From assembly GCA_036937835.1 (NCBI GenBank), contig CM072860.1:4543001-4607000 (forward strand): 64,000 nucleotides of DNA. The letters run 5' to 3'. Made by a program: the position numbers and the translations under genes. Positions 49,600 to 60,985 of the stretch are shown here, in pieces. The stretch's first letter is position 1. Every line of letters starts with the position of its first letter. The DNA comes from Pampus argenteus. Lineage: Eukaryota; Chordata; Actinopteri; Scombriformes; Stromateidae. The notes beneath the pieces were generated by a model. That model ran no database searches. It had not been told where the DNA came from and was given only the letters and a program-made list of their open reading frames with translations.

Positions 49600-49880
49600 G
49601 AGTGAAGTGATAAGTGCATGCATGCATACGTGGTTTTGAATCCAGGACATCACATAGATTTCTTTTTCATTATTTCTGAGAATGATTTTAGTAATCAATG
49701 CTTGGTCGGCCAGATTGGACATTAAAAAGAAAAATAGTCTTGAGATTTTGTGCGCTTCACAGTGCCTGCAGCGCAACATCATGTTGAGTTACATCACTCC
49801 ATCCTCGCTCCTTCTAAGGAGCACCGATTTTGTCAAAGCTGTTAAACAATTCATTTTAGAGTCCTAAATGTAATTATTAC
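49600..49880. promoter_or_regulatory. Weak candidate conserved noncoding element
   Basis: Complex sequence with GATTTTAGTAATCAATGC near 49684 and TGTTAAACAATTCATTTTAG near 49840. A TGCATGCATGCATAC tract precedes it. No recognised coding frame. Confidence 0.3.
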
Positions 49881-49908
49881 AGCCAAATGTGTTAAAGTGT
49901 TATATACA

Positions 49909-49910
<2 letters not shown>

Positions 49911-49939
<29 letters not shown>
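49911..49939. repeat. (AT)14 microsatellite
   Basis: About fourteen AT units, ending exactly where the short dispersed repeat at 49941 begins. Confidence 0.95.
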
Positions 49940-49940
<1 letters not shown>

Positions 49941-49943
<3 letters not shown>

Positions 49944-50060
49944 AAAGCTGTACCAATCAATATTTTAAAATGAACAATGATAAAATGTGTAAAATGAAAG
50001 TTGTTGCTCGTAGTGATAAACCCAGAGTCAAAGTGAACTTTATGAGAAGGTAGTAGTTTA
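49941..50060 (+). repeat. Short dispersed repeat, copy 1
   Basis: Starts CTTAAAGCTGTACCAATCAA and continues TATTTTAAAATG. A related start is present at 55522, and the phrase resembles a common fish MITE-like repeat I recall. The right edge is uncertain. Confidence 0.4.
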
Positions 50061-51735
50061 ACCAGCTGTCTGGCAAAGCCTGTGCAAATAATACTTAAAC
50101 ATCACGTACACCAATCTACACTGGTGAACCTAAAAGTAAGCACAATATCGAATCAATCAGCCAGTCAAACACTGGTTGTTACATGCAATCTCTTGAAAGA
50201 TGTTACATTGGGATCATCTTGTTTTATCGATTTTTTTTTTCTCCTGTAATGTAGTATCTGATCATACTGTTGGTAAAACATTGAGGAATTGCCAACATGC
50301 TGTGTGGTGAGATGATTATGATTCTTCAGACATGCAGGTAGTACAACTGGATAACGTTTGGTCCCATGTGAGTTGAACAGAACGGTTTTTCCATCTCTTC
50401 AGTGTGAGGTGTACTAGTACGACTTTAACTAGGTGTAGCAAGCATGCATTTTCTACATTAGGTGATATAAAAAAAAAAAAAAACATAACTGTGTAATGAA
50501 AAAGATTCAAAATGTGAAAGCTCACTTCCTCCAAATACTCACAACGCCCAACGGTGAGGCGTGAAAAACAAACCCTTATCATGTTTCTCTGGCTAGGTGT
50601 TGGAGGGTTCTTACATTTTGTGCACCCATCACTGGTGCAGCAATCATCATACCATGAGCCAATTATTTCACGTTGCTATGATGGGGAGAATGACCCAAAC
50701 TGCTGAGATTCCCTCAAAACTTACGTCATGCTCGGCTTCTTTCTCGACTGCCCGCAAGCATTGATCACAGAGTAGTGAGGTCTTGCTAACAGACCTTTGA
50801 AGTATTAAAGTTAACATGGTGAAAAAAAATCATAATGAGCAACCAACCCCCCCAAAAAAAGGGGTCTCTGGCCCTACCGCACTGTTTTTAGTCCCTAAAT
50901 CAAAAACATGCAATTTATTACTGAGGCTCTAAGTTGAAAGTATGTGATGAGTGTTATCATGTACTGTAAAGCACAGAAATGTTGTGAAAAGCTCTTAAAA
51001 AGAAGCTTTTGAGTCTTTGTGTGTATTTATTGAAATGAATCAAAAACAGTCCAGCAGCAGCATACGGTGGCCGGTGGCCAGAGCAAAAAGCTGTCAGGGT
51101 AGCAAATAGTCATTATCTCCTACCCAGGCAACGTTGAGCAGCTTGATGCCTTGCATGAGGCCGTCTGTCGATGATATAAGCCTATACACTTCACAAGCAC
51201 CTTCAAAAAAAGTAGCCTGTATAAAGTTACGTGACCAAAACACATTCTCCTCAAATAGTAAAACATTTGATTTAAGTTTTGTCAAGATGCAGCTAATTTG
51301 TCACTTTGAGGAATGTGTAATGATTATTGCTCCCTCTGGTAGCACAACTCTAACCTACTTTACCGCAAACGTACACGTGAGTAAAAGCACATGACTTATA
51401 CAATGATTGATAAAAGTGATAAAAATCTGTGTTTCCAAACCAGATTTGTCTTGTGACCCTGAGGCCTCCAACTACATATAAAGGAGTTAAAGGGGACACA
51501 TCATACATATATTTAAAAGGTGTATATTTACAGTATATTTGATCAAAAATACTTCTATCATATACTCATATCCTTAAATGCACCTGAACTTGGCTGCTTG
51601 ATCACAAAGGCTGTGAATACGAGTGATTTGTTAATGCATAATACAATAATTTCATAACGTCATGAATGAAACAATATATGACATTATGCGAAATGGGGTT
51701 TGCCATGAATCCATTTATCATAATACATCCCTGCA
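50061..51735. other. Spacer, no gene supported
   Basis: AT-rich with T run near 50230, A run near 50469-50483 and ACCCCCC/AAAAAAA near 50845. TTAAAGGGGACACATCAT near 51488 resembles another fish repeat start. Frames of 63-88 codons are unrecognised. Confidence 0.45.
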
Positions 51736-51739
51736 GCCC

Positions 51740-52780
51740 ATCAAAAACCAAAACAACTGCCATCAAGGAAAAATTGCTCTGATTAGTGACTCCTAGTTTT
51801 AATTACGCTAATATTGAGAGGGAAGAAAAAAAAAAATTAGGATGGGAATAAACAAGGGTTGTAAAGGCACAAAATTGCATCATTAAAATGTCATATTCCA
51901 CAAGGGTGAAACCGGGAACTAATTCATTTAATCAGAAAATGACTCATATTGAATAGATAGTAAAAGGGACAGGGGAAATAACATTGAAATAAAGGTCATG
52001 TATTAACAGACCAAAACTCAAGGGCTTTTTTTTTTCTTCTTCTTCCAATGATTGGGCCTGTTTGTAATGGATTCATTAAAAAAAAAAAAAAAAAAAAATA
52101 AGGCTCGTGTCTATAGGGTGCGATACATCTCTCCCGACTGCACTGCCATGTGACATTTGAAGACCTGAAAGTGAAAAATATTTACAAGTTTAATTTAAGA
52201 CAGCATCATATCCTCCACGGCGGGCGGGGGGGGACGTTTTGATAAATAGGTGCTATGCGAGCGTGGACACTTGGGATATGACAATCCATGATTAGAAATT
52301 GATTTTTTTTTTTCTTTAACCCCAGGTTCAATTATTGAGGTTTGTATTTGATGGAATCATAATGGTGCCTATCTGCAAACGCAGCCTGTTGCTGTTTTCT
52401 TTTCCATCAGCTTTGATCACGGCTGTAATTGATTCACTAATTGCCTTTAATTATAAAGTAAATGACTTCTTTCTACTATCTAAGTTGGGTTATTTGTTTT
52501 TCGGTGGCTATCAGAGGTAGAAGTTAATAAACTGGATGATAGTGTTAATAATCACAGTAAGTGCCGTAATTCTAATTTGTACCCAAATAAACATAAAGAA
52601 ATGTAATTACTTCATGAGCATATAATTAGGCTTTGTATAACATCTCCAGCAATCTTGATGACAATAATATCAGATTGTTTGCAATAAAAGCTAAATCAAT
52701 AATTTATTACCTTGAATGCCATCGGGAATATTGCTATTACTGGGAAAAACTCTGTAGTAACAATCAAAAGTATACCTCAC
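51740..52780. promoter_or_regulatory. Densest candidate conserved noncoding cluster
   Basis: About 1 kb of complex AT-rich sequence, broken only by A/T runs at 51826-51838, 52028-52037, 52078-52098 and 52301-52313. Within 40 bases near 52411-52453 there are CTTTGATCA (TCF/LEF-like, 52411-52419), TAATTGATT (52426-52434), CTAATTG (52437-52443) and TAATTA (52448-52453). Further homeodomain-like cores occur near 51800, 51922, 52573-52630 and 52697. The texture is that of a vertebrate developmental enhancer cluster. No frame is plausible. Confidence 0.55.
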
Positions 52781-52962
52781 TATAGTTACTAACTATAGTT
52801 AATTTATTGTTTGTGCCTTATGTGAGGAATATGATTGGCTGCAGGCTTGTAGCCACTTCCTATCATTACAAGTTATACAGTGTGCGAGAGGTGTTTTTTT
52901 TTTCTGATCCATTCGTCCCTCTCTTATGTACTTATCTCACAAATAGATAAAAAAAAAAAAAG

Positions 52963-53009
52963 AGCGTGCGTTTCCTTGGCGCTTTTAGGGCGCCAAGGAA
53001 ACGCACGCT
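52963..53009. repeat. Perfect hairpin: 20-base arms, 7-base loop
   Basis: Arm 52963-52982 begins AGCGTGCGTTTCC and its exact reverse complement is 52990-53009, with loop TTTTAGG at 52983-52989. A poly(A) run (52951-52960) sits directly before it. The arms are GC-rich compared with the flanks. It is much shorter than a usual miRNA precursor and shows no known miRNA sequence. Confidence 0.9.
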
Positions 53010-54060
53010 GAGATCTCTGCTGCTATTGCGCTTGTTGTTGACTTAAACGCACCGTTTGCTTTGCCACCTCTGATAAATAAAACATTGAAGTGCTACAGGA
53101 GAAAAAGAGGGCTGCCTCCCTTTTTGCATCACACTTTCCCCTGAATGCACCATGGACACTATATCTATGCTTTCACACCACACACACACACATATACACA
53201 CACATACACACTGGTTTTCAGCCTCACTCTCTCACTAGCCCCATCCCAACCCACTTTCACATTTCACCATATTCACTCTGAAAATATTGGTGCTTGAAAT
53301 CTCTCCATAGTGTGCACAGCCTTACAGGACACCCAGTACATAAACTGTAGTCATATGCACATGCATTTACACGAATGCCTGCGCACACAAAGACAAAAAA
53401 AATAAAAAATAATAATAATTCTATGATCGAAAATAGAGATAATTCTGCTGTATTAGTCAGTGGCTTTAATGTTTGAAATAATCCCTTCAAAACATTCATT
53501 GCTTTCCTTCCAGATAATATCATTAATAAATGTTTGCGGTATGAAGGATTAACTAAACTGTAGCTGCAAGGAAAAAACAGGAGAGACTGTTGTACCTGCT
53601 AACCCACGGACTAAAACGTGACCGTTCCTAAACACCTAAATATGCTGCTCTGTCAGCAGCAGCATGCTCTCAGAGTCCTAACCGTCTTCCATACAAACAC
53701 TTGCCGAGTGCTTTCTGCACAGTCAAACATCATACATTCATAGATAAGAACCGCATGCATAATTGAAAGCACACACTGAATGGCATGACATGATATATAT
53801 ATATATATATATATATGTATACATTGCAGCCGTGTCTGTGCACCTCCTTTCACTGCTCTCAAAATAAACAAGAAAATGAACAAAAAGGGGGCCCTGAAAA
53901 GCCCTATGAAAATTTAATGGATGGATATTATTTAGCTGCGCCTGGCTGAATGGTCGTTGTAAGGGTTTTTTTTTTTTTGTCTTCGGTGAGGACCACAATC
54001 GTAGCACGTGAGCTGAATAACGAGCGAAGGGTTTCGGCTTCTGTAGAGATTTATTCAAAT
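53010..54060. other. Spacer with CA/TA repeats
   Basis: CA/TA tract at 53180-53212, AATAAT tract near 53400, AT repeat at 53793-53816, T run 53967-53978. Frames of 63-108 codons cross these and are unrecognised. An E-box CACGTG is at about 54006. Confidence 0.5.
53793..53816. repeat. (AT)12 microsatellite
   Basis: Twelve AT units, followed by GTATACATTGC. Confidence 0.9.
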
Positions 54061-54095
54061 ACACTACAGTGCATTGGCAGACTGGGGGGCGGGGC

Positions 54096-54215
54096 CTCTA
54101 AAGTGCCCCCACAGTGCCCTCACAGTGTGATAAAATGCACTCTAAGGTGCCCTCACAGTGTGATAAAATGCCCTCCGTCCTCACAGTGTGATAAAACGCC
54201 CTCTAAGGTGCCCAC
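54096..54215 (+). repeat. Degenerate minisatellite, four units of 28-44 bases
   Basis: Units start at about 54096, 54140, 54173 and 54201, each a variant of CTCTAAGGTGCCC plus CACAGTGTGATAAAATGC. The core GTGCCCT recurs in degenerate form on to about 54345 (for example near 54299, 54311 and 54340), so the array once extended further. No element ends were identified. Confidence 0.75.
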
Positions 54216-54360
54216 ACAAAGGAGAAAACATACCAAGTTCTGTAATGACAGACGAAGCGCCCTATAGAGGGACTCTATATGTGACATTCGGGAATGAAGT
54301 GCCCTCATGGGTGCCCTTTGCAGTGGAAGAAAATGTGGCAGTGCCCTGTAAAGAACAGGG

Positions 54361-54655
54361 TGGATAGTAGCTAGCAAGGTAGATACATACTTACTCATCC
54401 CTTCACTATATATTTGGTACAAACTGGAAATAAACTCTGTGGTGAAGTAAAAGGTTTAAGGAAATCATTAGAATATTTTCTTTTTTCTTTTTTCTTAAAA
54501 TGTGTTTACAACCGTTTATCTTGAATTAATCTATAGCTGTAAAGAGAGAAAGGTAGCAAGGGAGGAGATGAGCGATATAAAGGTATGTTTGCTTCAGCTA
54601 TTAGCAATTAAAGAGATGCCCAGTAGATTGTAAACCTCTGCCTTAAAAAGTAAAA

Positions 54656-54688
<33 letters not shown>

Positions 54689-55515
54689 CCTGTTATGAAA
54701 CTAATAAAGTCTGGACGAGTAACTCTGCTAAGACAAATAAACAAAGAAGAGTGAGAACATAACTTCCTTTGGTCGGGGTAAAAATGATAAATGACAGCAG
54801 GCCAATCTTTCAAGAATCACTCTATAAAATGCTTTTTTTTTGCCAATGACTGATGATGGAGGCCCATTAAATAAGTATCAGGTGCCCTTTATACTATGAG
54901 GTTGTGTATCAGGTAAGCTGTAACTTTTTGGACTGAACGAACCTCACAATTATCTGCAAAATACACAAGCAAAGATCAAACTTTGCATGATATATTTCAT
55001 ATTTCATATATCATGTCACTCTTCGCAATTGCCAGTGATTTCAGCTCAAGTAATCGGTCACTTTGAAGACTGAATCTCTCTCTGTTTGTTCTTTTGCAAT
55101 ATTAATGAAAACATAATCGCTGTGGTGAGATTACACAACACAAGCCTTATTCTTTATATCGGCCACTGCTTTCTTTCAGTTCTGTTTCTCACCACAGATT
55201 CGTCCCTTCTCAGCGGCAGGTTGTTTGCTCCTTAAAAACGGTCTGCCATCTGTTCAGTAACCACTGAGGACATCCGACTGCTTACTGACATAGCTGACAG
55301 GACATAATGATGGATTACATTATTAGAGACTATAATGAGTGAACGTTTAACTCTTCACCTGTTTCTGTACGGCAAACAGTGAATTCAAATTTCACGCGTT
55401 TATTTGTTTGTGTTCTCGAGTGACGCTAAATGTCATGTGTTGCATAATTTGCCTCTCTTCATATAATAATAGGAATGGTTGGGGTTTTATGATTATAGGT
55501 TTGCTTCAGTTATCC
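54361..55515. other. Spacer with complex patches
   Basis: An A run joins a TATA tract (54651-54688). Patches at 54840-54900 and 55015-55150 (CAATATTAATGAAAACATAATCG) could be weak regulatory elements. No gene seen. Confidence 0.4.
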
Positions 55516-55520
55516 TCCAG

Positions 55521-55590
55521 ACTTAAAGCTGAACTAATCAATATTGTTATATATAGTAGTAATGAGTGGATGGTGAGAAACATCATCATT
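55521..55590 (+). repeat. Short dispersed repeat, copy 2
   Basis: CTTAAAGCTGAACTAATCAA matches the start of the copy at 49941 at 18 of 20 positions, and the next block is TATT-rich in both. It ends in an A-run at about 55591-55603. Confidence 0.4.
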
Positions 55591-55689
55591 AAAAAAAAAA
55601 AAAGCAAATCAGCCTAGAAAAACCTATAAAAACCTATATTTTTAATCATCCCAAGCATGGTAGAAAGATTTCCATATTTATTATGGTTT

Positions 55690-55960
55690 GCAAAGCAAGT
55701 ATTAATGAAATTGTAGAGTTGAAAATTATATTCTTTTCATTAAGTTGGTTGATTGACTCTGACCTGTCGATAGAAAAGCGTCTGTGGCCAATGCAAGGCT
55801 AATTGATGGCAAAATTTGCTGCATTTTCCAATTCCAACAGGAACAAAATAAACCCCCTCCTCCACCCCTCCACATCCGCTGCTGAAAACTATGCAGGATG
55901 TAGTGTAATAGCGTCATAAATATAGCAGACGAAATTGATTAAATACAAGAGTGAGCAAAT
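55690..55960. promoter_or_regulatory. Candidate conserved noncoding element
   Basis: Complex block with GTTGATTGACTC near 55748, CTAATTGATGG (55799-55809), TTTCCAATTCC near 55825 and GAAATTGATTAAATAC near 55932. The minus-strand 63-codon frame is chance. Confidence 0.42.
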
Positions 55961-56283
55961 GGTAGGTAGGTTTGGCAAGCTAAAAAGCAGAAATGACATA
56001 ATCCAAGTGAGAAAAATAGTTTGAAAGTGAGTCAGCTTCCTTTCTTTTTCTCAACTTTACCTCGGTGAGACTGTATTGTGAGCAATAATGGCTAATCCAC
56101 CGAGAGGATGTCTTGGACTGTTGCAGGAGGAAAAAAAAAAAGCTGCTTCAGCAAATAGCAAAGTACAGGAGCAATGACAAGGCACCCCCCCTCTCCTCGC
56201 CCTCCACACACACACTTTACATACAAATAGCTGTCAAAATAAAATTGCCTATTTTGAATAAGAATATGCCTGGGACGAAAAAC

Positions 56284-56323
<40 letters not shown>

Positions 56324-57025
56324 GGACAAAGCAGCTCACTGGAACAGACAGAAAGCATGAAATAAGATATTATGTTTTAAATTGAAAGACATTGTGATGC
56401 GACTTTGCAAATAAAGTAAACTCATGTCACTTTCATCAGGTTTTTTTTTTTTTTTAATATAAATGTTATCAGTTTTGATGTCCCTTTTCTTTACCCACCC
56501 CACCCCCCACCACATAAAGGAGCATAATGATGTTTTTCATTCACTGCCAAGTCTTGATAGAGGTCAGTGGATTGAATTTATTACTGTAAACACATTAAAA
56601 AAAAAAAAGATGATGCTGCATTTTCATCTCATTTGACTGTAGCCTACATTACAATAAGTCTGTATAGTATGACTTTTATCACAGGGACGGTTGACTTACT
56701 ACAGTAGACCCGGAGCAGAGAGTAGCAGTGTTAGCTGTTAGCAGTATAACTGTCAACATAGCTGTGCAATGTGTGTGTTGCAATTTCTAGTATGTAGCCA
56801 ACTAGAGAGAATAAATTATAATTGGTATCCATGCAAAATATTGCATTATCAACAAGGCGTGTAATGTATTCTTTATGGCATTATTAATATAGAGGTCGTA
56901 CACACAGTAGCTTTAAGAACATAAAGGAATAGGACATGAGTTTGCAGCGATACTGTAGCTGAATCCAGAGCTGAACATACAAAGAATGAAATTTGAGCTG
57001 TGATCACATTAGTGGTCGTCAATGT
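55961..57025. other. Spacer with TA repeat and possible MITE remnant
   Basis: TA repeat at 56288-56319; T run 56441-56455; A run 56597-56608. The stretch ending CACACAGTAGCTTTAAG (56900-56916) resembles the reverse end of fish MITE-like repeats, a weak call. No gene. Confidence 0.4.
56288..56319. repeat. (AT)16 microsatellite
   Basis: Sixteen perfect AT units. Confidence 0.95.
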
Positions 57026-57029
57026 AAAT

Positions 57030-57400
57030 CAAAAAAATAAAAATAAAAAAATCTAATCAGATCAAAGCTCATGAGATCAAATTGCACCGCGGCCTCCGAG
57101 TCGGTCACTTCATTTGGTATCCGAGGTGTCATAATCACTGACCAATATGAGCTTCATCACATAATCTAAAAAGATATATGAGGCAAGAATGTCCAAGGCA
57201 TTATGTTTGTGATATTCATTTTGATTTTAAGCAACAGCCATATAGATAGATATAGAATAATCGAGAAATATGAGATGATTATCCATCAAGGGCATTACAC
57301 GAGGCAGGAGCCAATTTATCCCCCGACGAGAAGGCTCTGAATGGGCTTGATAAATCATCAAGAGAGGGGATATCATTTGGCCTCACAGCGAAAAAAAAAA
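57030..57400. promoter_or_regulatory. Candidate enhancer with paired TCF/LEF sites
   Basis: AGATCAAAG (57059-57067) and AGATCAAA (57074-57081) lie fifteen bases apart in the same orientation. Complex sequence follows, with GTCATAATCACTGACCAATATG, GATTATCCATCAAGGGC and CTTGATAAATCATCAAG spread to 57362. It ends in an A run. Confidence 0.45.
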
Positions 57401-57765
57401 AAAAAAAAACTGTAACGCAAGCATATTTCAAACCATTAAGGGCTAAAGTTAGCTCTAAACCCCCCTCCGTCCGCCCCTCCTCCGGTCCGCCAATCTATCT
57501 CGAAAGGGTGTGGAGTCTTTTAGTGTGATCCCAACAGCAGGCTCGACTGTGTGCCTGCAAAGTGCCCCGAAGAACAAATGTTTCATTTTCATTTTCAGGT
57601 CCAGGACAGCCTTTCTCAGTGTCTCAGTGTAAAAAATCTCTACTGGGAGGATAAAGGATGGAGAAAAGTTTTCAAGCACTTTTTTAAAATTTGAATATGG
57701 GTGGATGTGTCACAGCCAGGAGAAAAAAAAAAGTGAATATCAATATATAAGTGCATATTCATCTA
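57401..57765. other. Spacer between two enhancer-like blocks
   Basis: CTCCTCCGG-rich sequence at 57470-57490 and moderately complex DNA after it. The 74-codon minus-strand frame (57455-57679) is unrecognised. Confidence 0.4.
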
Positions 57766-57769
57766 ACTT

Positions 57770-58310
57770 TAAGCATTGCTTTCTCGCCGATATGTCTTCG
57801 CTTACGCAATTATCACCTCGCCTTAAGCTTTAATGGCCTTGTTTTCCTCTCGAACCTGCTCACATCGTCAACACGTAGTCGGGATAATGATGTGAATTCA
57901 AACGAGGCTAAACGCTAACATTAGCAAAGCTCACAACAACAATGCTCACATTTATTTCTCAGACCGCTGTCTCCGCAGCGGCAAGCGCCCGGCGGGCAGC
58001 CACGATATTATTATTATGTATTATGAATTATGAATATTTATGTCAGCCAAAATTTAACTACCAAAAGATCTCTTCATTCCCTCACCTATTAGGTTATCTA
58101 CCTACTCGGTAATCCCAAGTCAAACACCTTTGTTCTCCTCGTTTCTCTTCTGTCTTTCTATGTGAACCTGTCTGCAGGGCACTCATCACCATGTGCTCTG
58201 GCTTCAGGGCCAAATTTAAATGAAACAAATGGCAGAAATTTAGACTAATGCACGGATGAGACAAACAACTTTTAAATGCCCGAGGCTTTTTTTTTGTTGT
58301 TGTTGTTGTT
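57770..58310. promoter_or_regulatory. Candidate conserved noncoding block
   Basis: Complex sequence with CGCAATTATCACCTCG (57805-57820), GGGATAATGATGTG near 57882, GTTAGCAAAG-type and ATGAATTATGAATATTTATG repeats near 58021-58042, and AAATTTAGACTAATGC near 58236. It includes a GC-rich patch near 57971-57998. Confidence 0.42.
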
Positions 58311-60595
58311 ACTGTAAAGTAATTCTCCGTCTGAAGAAGTGAACCTCTATTACTGGATTGTGACATGTCAGAATCAGAACGGGGCTTTATGCGTCCCCTT
58401 TTTTTATTTCCACAGAGCTCGTCCTTGCAGGTGTCGCTTGATTTGTTGCCCTGCAAATGTGGCACATGGGCGGCTGCACTCTTTTCACATCGCATCATAT
58501 CAAGATATGCAGGTATGTTATATATTTGCTACTATTTTGAACGGAATATCCCTTTTGCAAATCTTTCTGGTTATTAGTTATTTTACTGTATTGTAAAATA
58601 AAATAAAAAAAAAGATTTCTATATTTTCAAGGAAAACACAAACATCATAGGGATGAATAAAAGCTTCATGCTGAGAAGCTTATATATTTATGTTAGTATT
58701 TATTTATTTATTTTTAATTGACGGTTGCTACGTGAAAATGAAAAAATCTCAACCAGCAAAACAAACACCTGTATGCGGTTGTACAATTGTTGCACTCTAT
58801 AAAATTGACTGATAAATCAGAGCAGCTACCTGCCATATTGACACACTCTCAATGATTATTGATTACCGGTAATTAGACTGTCAACTGTGATATTGGAAAT
58901 GGGTAAAGTATAATACAGACTCGAAGGGTTTTACACAGGAGGAATGATCAAAAACGTATGTTGGTAACACTAAGAATAGCGCTGAAGAAAATTGTATGTA
59001 TTCTTTATAAATACATATAAATTACATGTAATGTGAACAGTCTCCAGCTCTTGTCTTTCTACATTCATTCAATATTTCTCTGTGACTTTTTTTTTTCTCT
59101 TCTCTACTCAAATATTCCACTAAAAGCATCAGATTTGAATGTTGTAGATGAAAGTGCATATTTCAGAGCCGCAAAGTGACTTAACAAGAGATAAAATTTG
59201 TATCTATAATATGATCTATAATATGATTTGACTGGTCAAGCAGCATGAAACTAGCATGAACATACCCAGAGCTTTCCTGAATGATCTCATGCATTTATAA
59301 GAGTGCTGCATGCGAATCCTTCCTCGGCTTCCTCGGCCATGGAAACGCCTTCACTATATAATATATATCTATAAAAGATGTTTGTATTCACAGGGAAATC
59401 AATCTAAAACAAAAATGCACATTAATTCATTCATTTTAAGGCGTACTCATATAGAATCGTATTTGATATGTAGTGTGTGTGTGTGTGTGTGTGTAGTGTG
59501 AGAAGCCTCTGAATTGTAGTGGTCATTTTCTCCTTAATAGGAACCAAAGAGAACAGCTGTCAATGAGAGTGACCCAAATGATAGATGGCCTACTCTATGG
59601 GGCGAGCGAGGCCATTTGAACATGGGAACATTCACTTAGGAACCCCCCCATCACCCCGCCCCCCCATCACCCCCCGGTTCTCCTGCAGAATTTATATCCT
59701 CCATCTTCTCCCATATCAGAAACCTTCTGCGTCAGTGTCATTTCCACTACAAGTCTATAGCACGAAACCACGAGAGGTGCAAAAGCAACTTGCTTTCTTG
59801 AAAACAAATAAGCAGCACAACACAACAGAACCTCCCTATGGGGGGAAGCCTTGAAATGGATTATCTGTCTTTAAACACCCACACTGCTGCCTCTATTTCT
59901 CTCTCTCTCTCTTCTCCAACTCCACATCTCCTTGTTCTGTGATCCAAATTATAAATCTCAACTGGAGGGTGAAAAAAATAAAAGTTCCCACAGGAAAACA
60001 GCTTTTATGTAAAGAAGAGGGAGCAGTATTGTAGATGGCGACAGAGGAAGGCACAGAGCTGACTGTATAACCAACCAAATCACACTATACAGTAGTTTTT
60101 TTCCGTCAGCCGCGACTATAAATATCATTTATCTATTAAACTGTTATATTATATCCTTATTAACATTAAAGAAAATGTTTGTTTACCCGGTTTCAACCAA
60201 TCGCTGCGACTTCTTTCCAGCCTTTGACGAGAAGATAACAAAGACTTTCTACTAGCGTTCACCACGTTTAGAGCGTTTCGTACGGTACAGCCTTGACTAG
60301 CGACACCACTCGGTTCATGCTTCTTTGTTTCCGTCCCAGACCTCTGTTGGCAACAGGAACAAATTCACTTAATAACGCGTGTCTGAAATAGTGACTGGCT
60401 ACACAAGCAGTAAACTCAAATATATACGCTCGGCTAGGTCACAAACATTTTGCTGACTTCATATCAAGTCGATATGTTTCATGGGGGAAGATCCAAACAT
60501 TGCAGGTGTGGTATAAAGGCAGAGAGCGAAGGTGCATCCACGATTGTCTTTCCCCACATAGAAGACCTTTCCCACTGACACCACTGAGATCTGGA
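58311..60595. other. Spacer with GT and C-rich tracts
   Basis: GTT repeat at 58295-58310 marks its start. TTTA repeats lie near 58700, a GT repeat at 59473-59494 and ACCCCCC/CCCCGCCCCCC at 59640-59680. No exon is supported; frames of 60-89 codons are unrecognised. Confidence 0.45.
59473..59494. repeat. (GT)11 microsatellite
   Basis: Eleven perfect GT units. Confidence 0.9.
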
Positions 60596-60599
60596 TGTG

Positions 60600-60985
60600 T
60601 GTTCAAGAGCATCCCGTTATGTTTGCCCAACGCTAGCTTAAACATCTTCTCCTGGCGCCTTCATAACTCTGTGTTGAGTTGATTAATGATGCAAAATTTC
60701 CAGCTATCAAGCTGGGTGCAAACTGCTCAATTATGCACCTTATATCATGTTTTAGTGGCATATCACTAGCTCTGTGGGGCCCCGATGTGTGTGCGGGAGG
60801 CCGAAGCCAGAGACGAGCCTCAGTAGCATGAGATAACCTTTGCCATCGCAACAAATTAAAGCAGAGTGATCGGTGGAGTACTGTCGATTTGCTCTTTGAT
60901 GAAGTCTTCGCTGGGATTGTCCTGACAGGACTCGATTCATATTCCGAGTTAAATCAAAATGCATGACTGGGGCAGGCGAGGAAGG
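60600..60985. promoter_or_regulatory. Candidate conserved noncoding block
   Basis: Complex sequence with TGATTAAT (60680-60687) joined to GATGCAAAATTTCC, CTCAATTATGCACC near 60727, ACAAATTAAAGCAG near 60850 and AAATCAAAATGCATGACTGG near 60952. Frames of 60-81 codons on both strands are unrecognised. Confidence 0.45.

Noticed and set aside
52963..53009. The hairpin as a microRNA precursor
   Set aside because: Total length of 47 bases and perfect pairing are atypical, and neither arm matches a miRNA I know.
58094..58498. 134-codon minus-strand frame
   Set aside because: Contains Thr and Lys runs from GTT and T repeats; no family resemblance.
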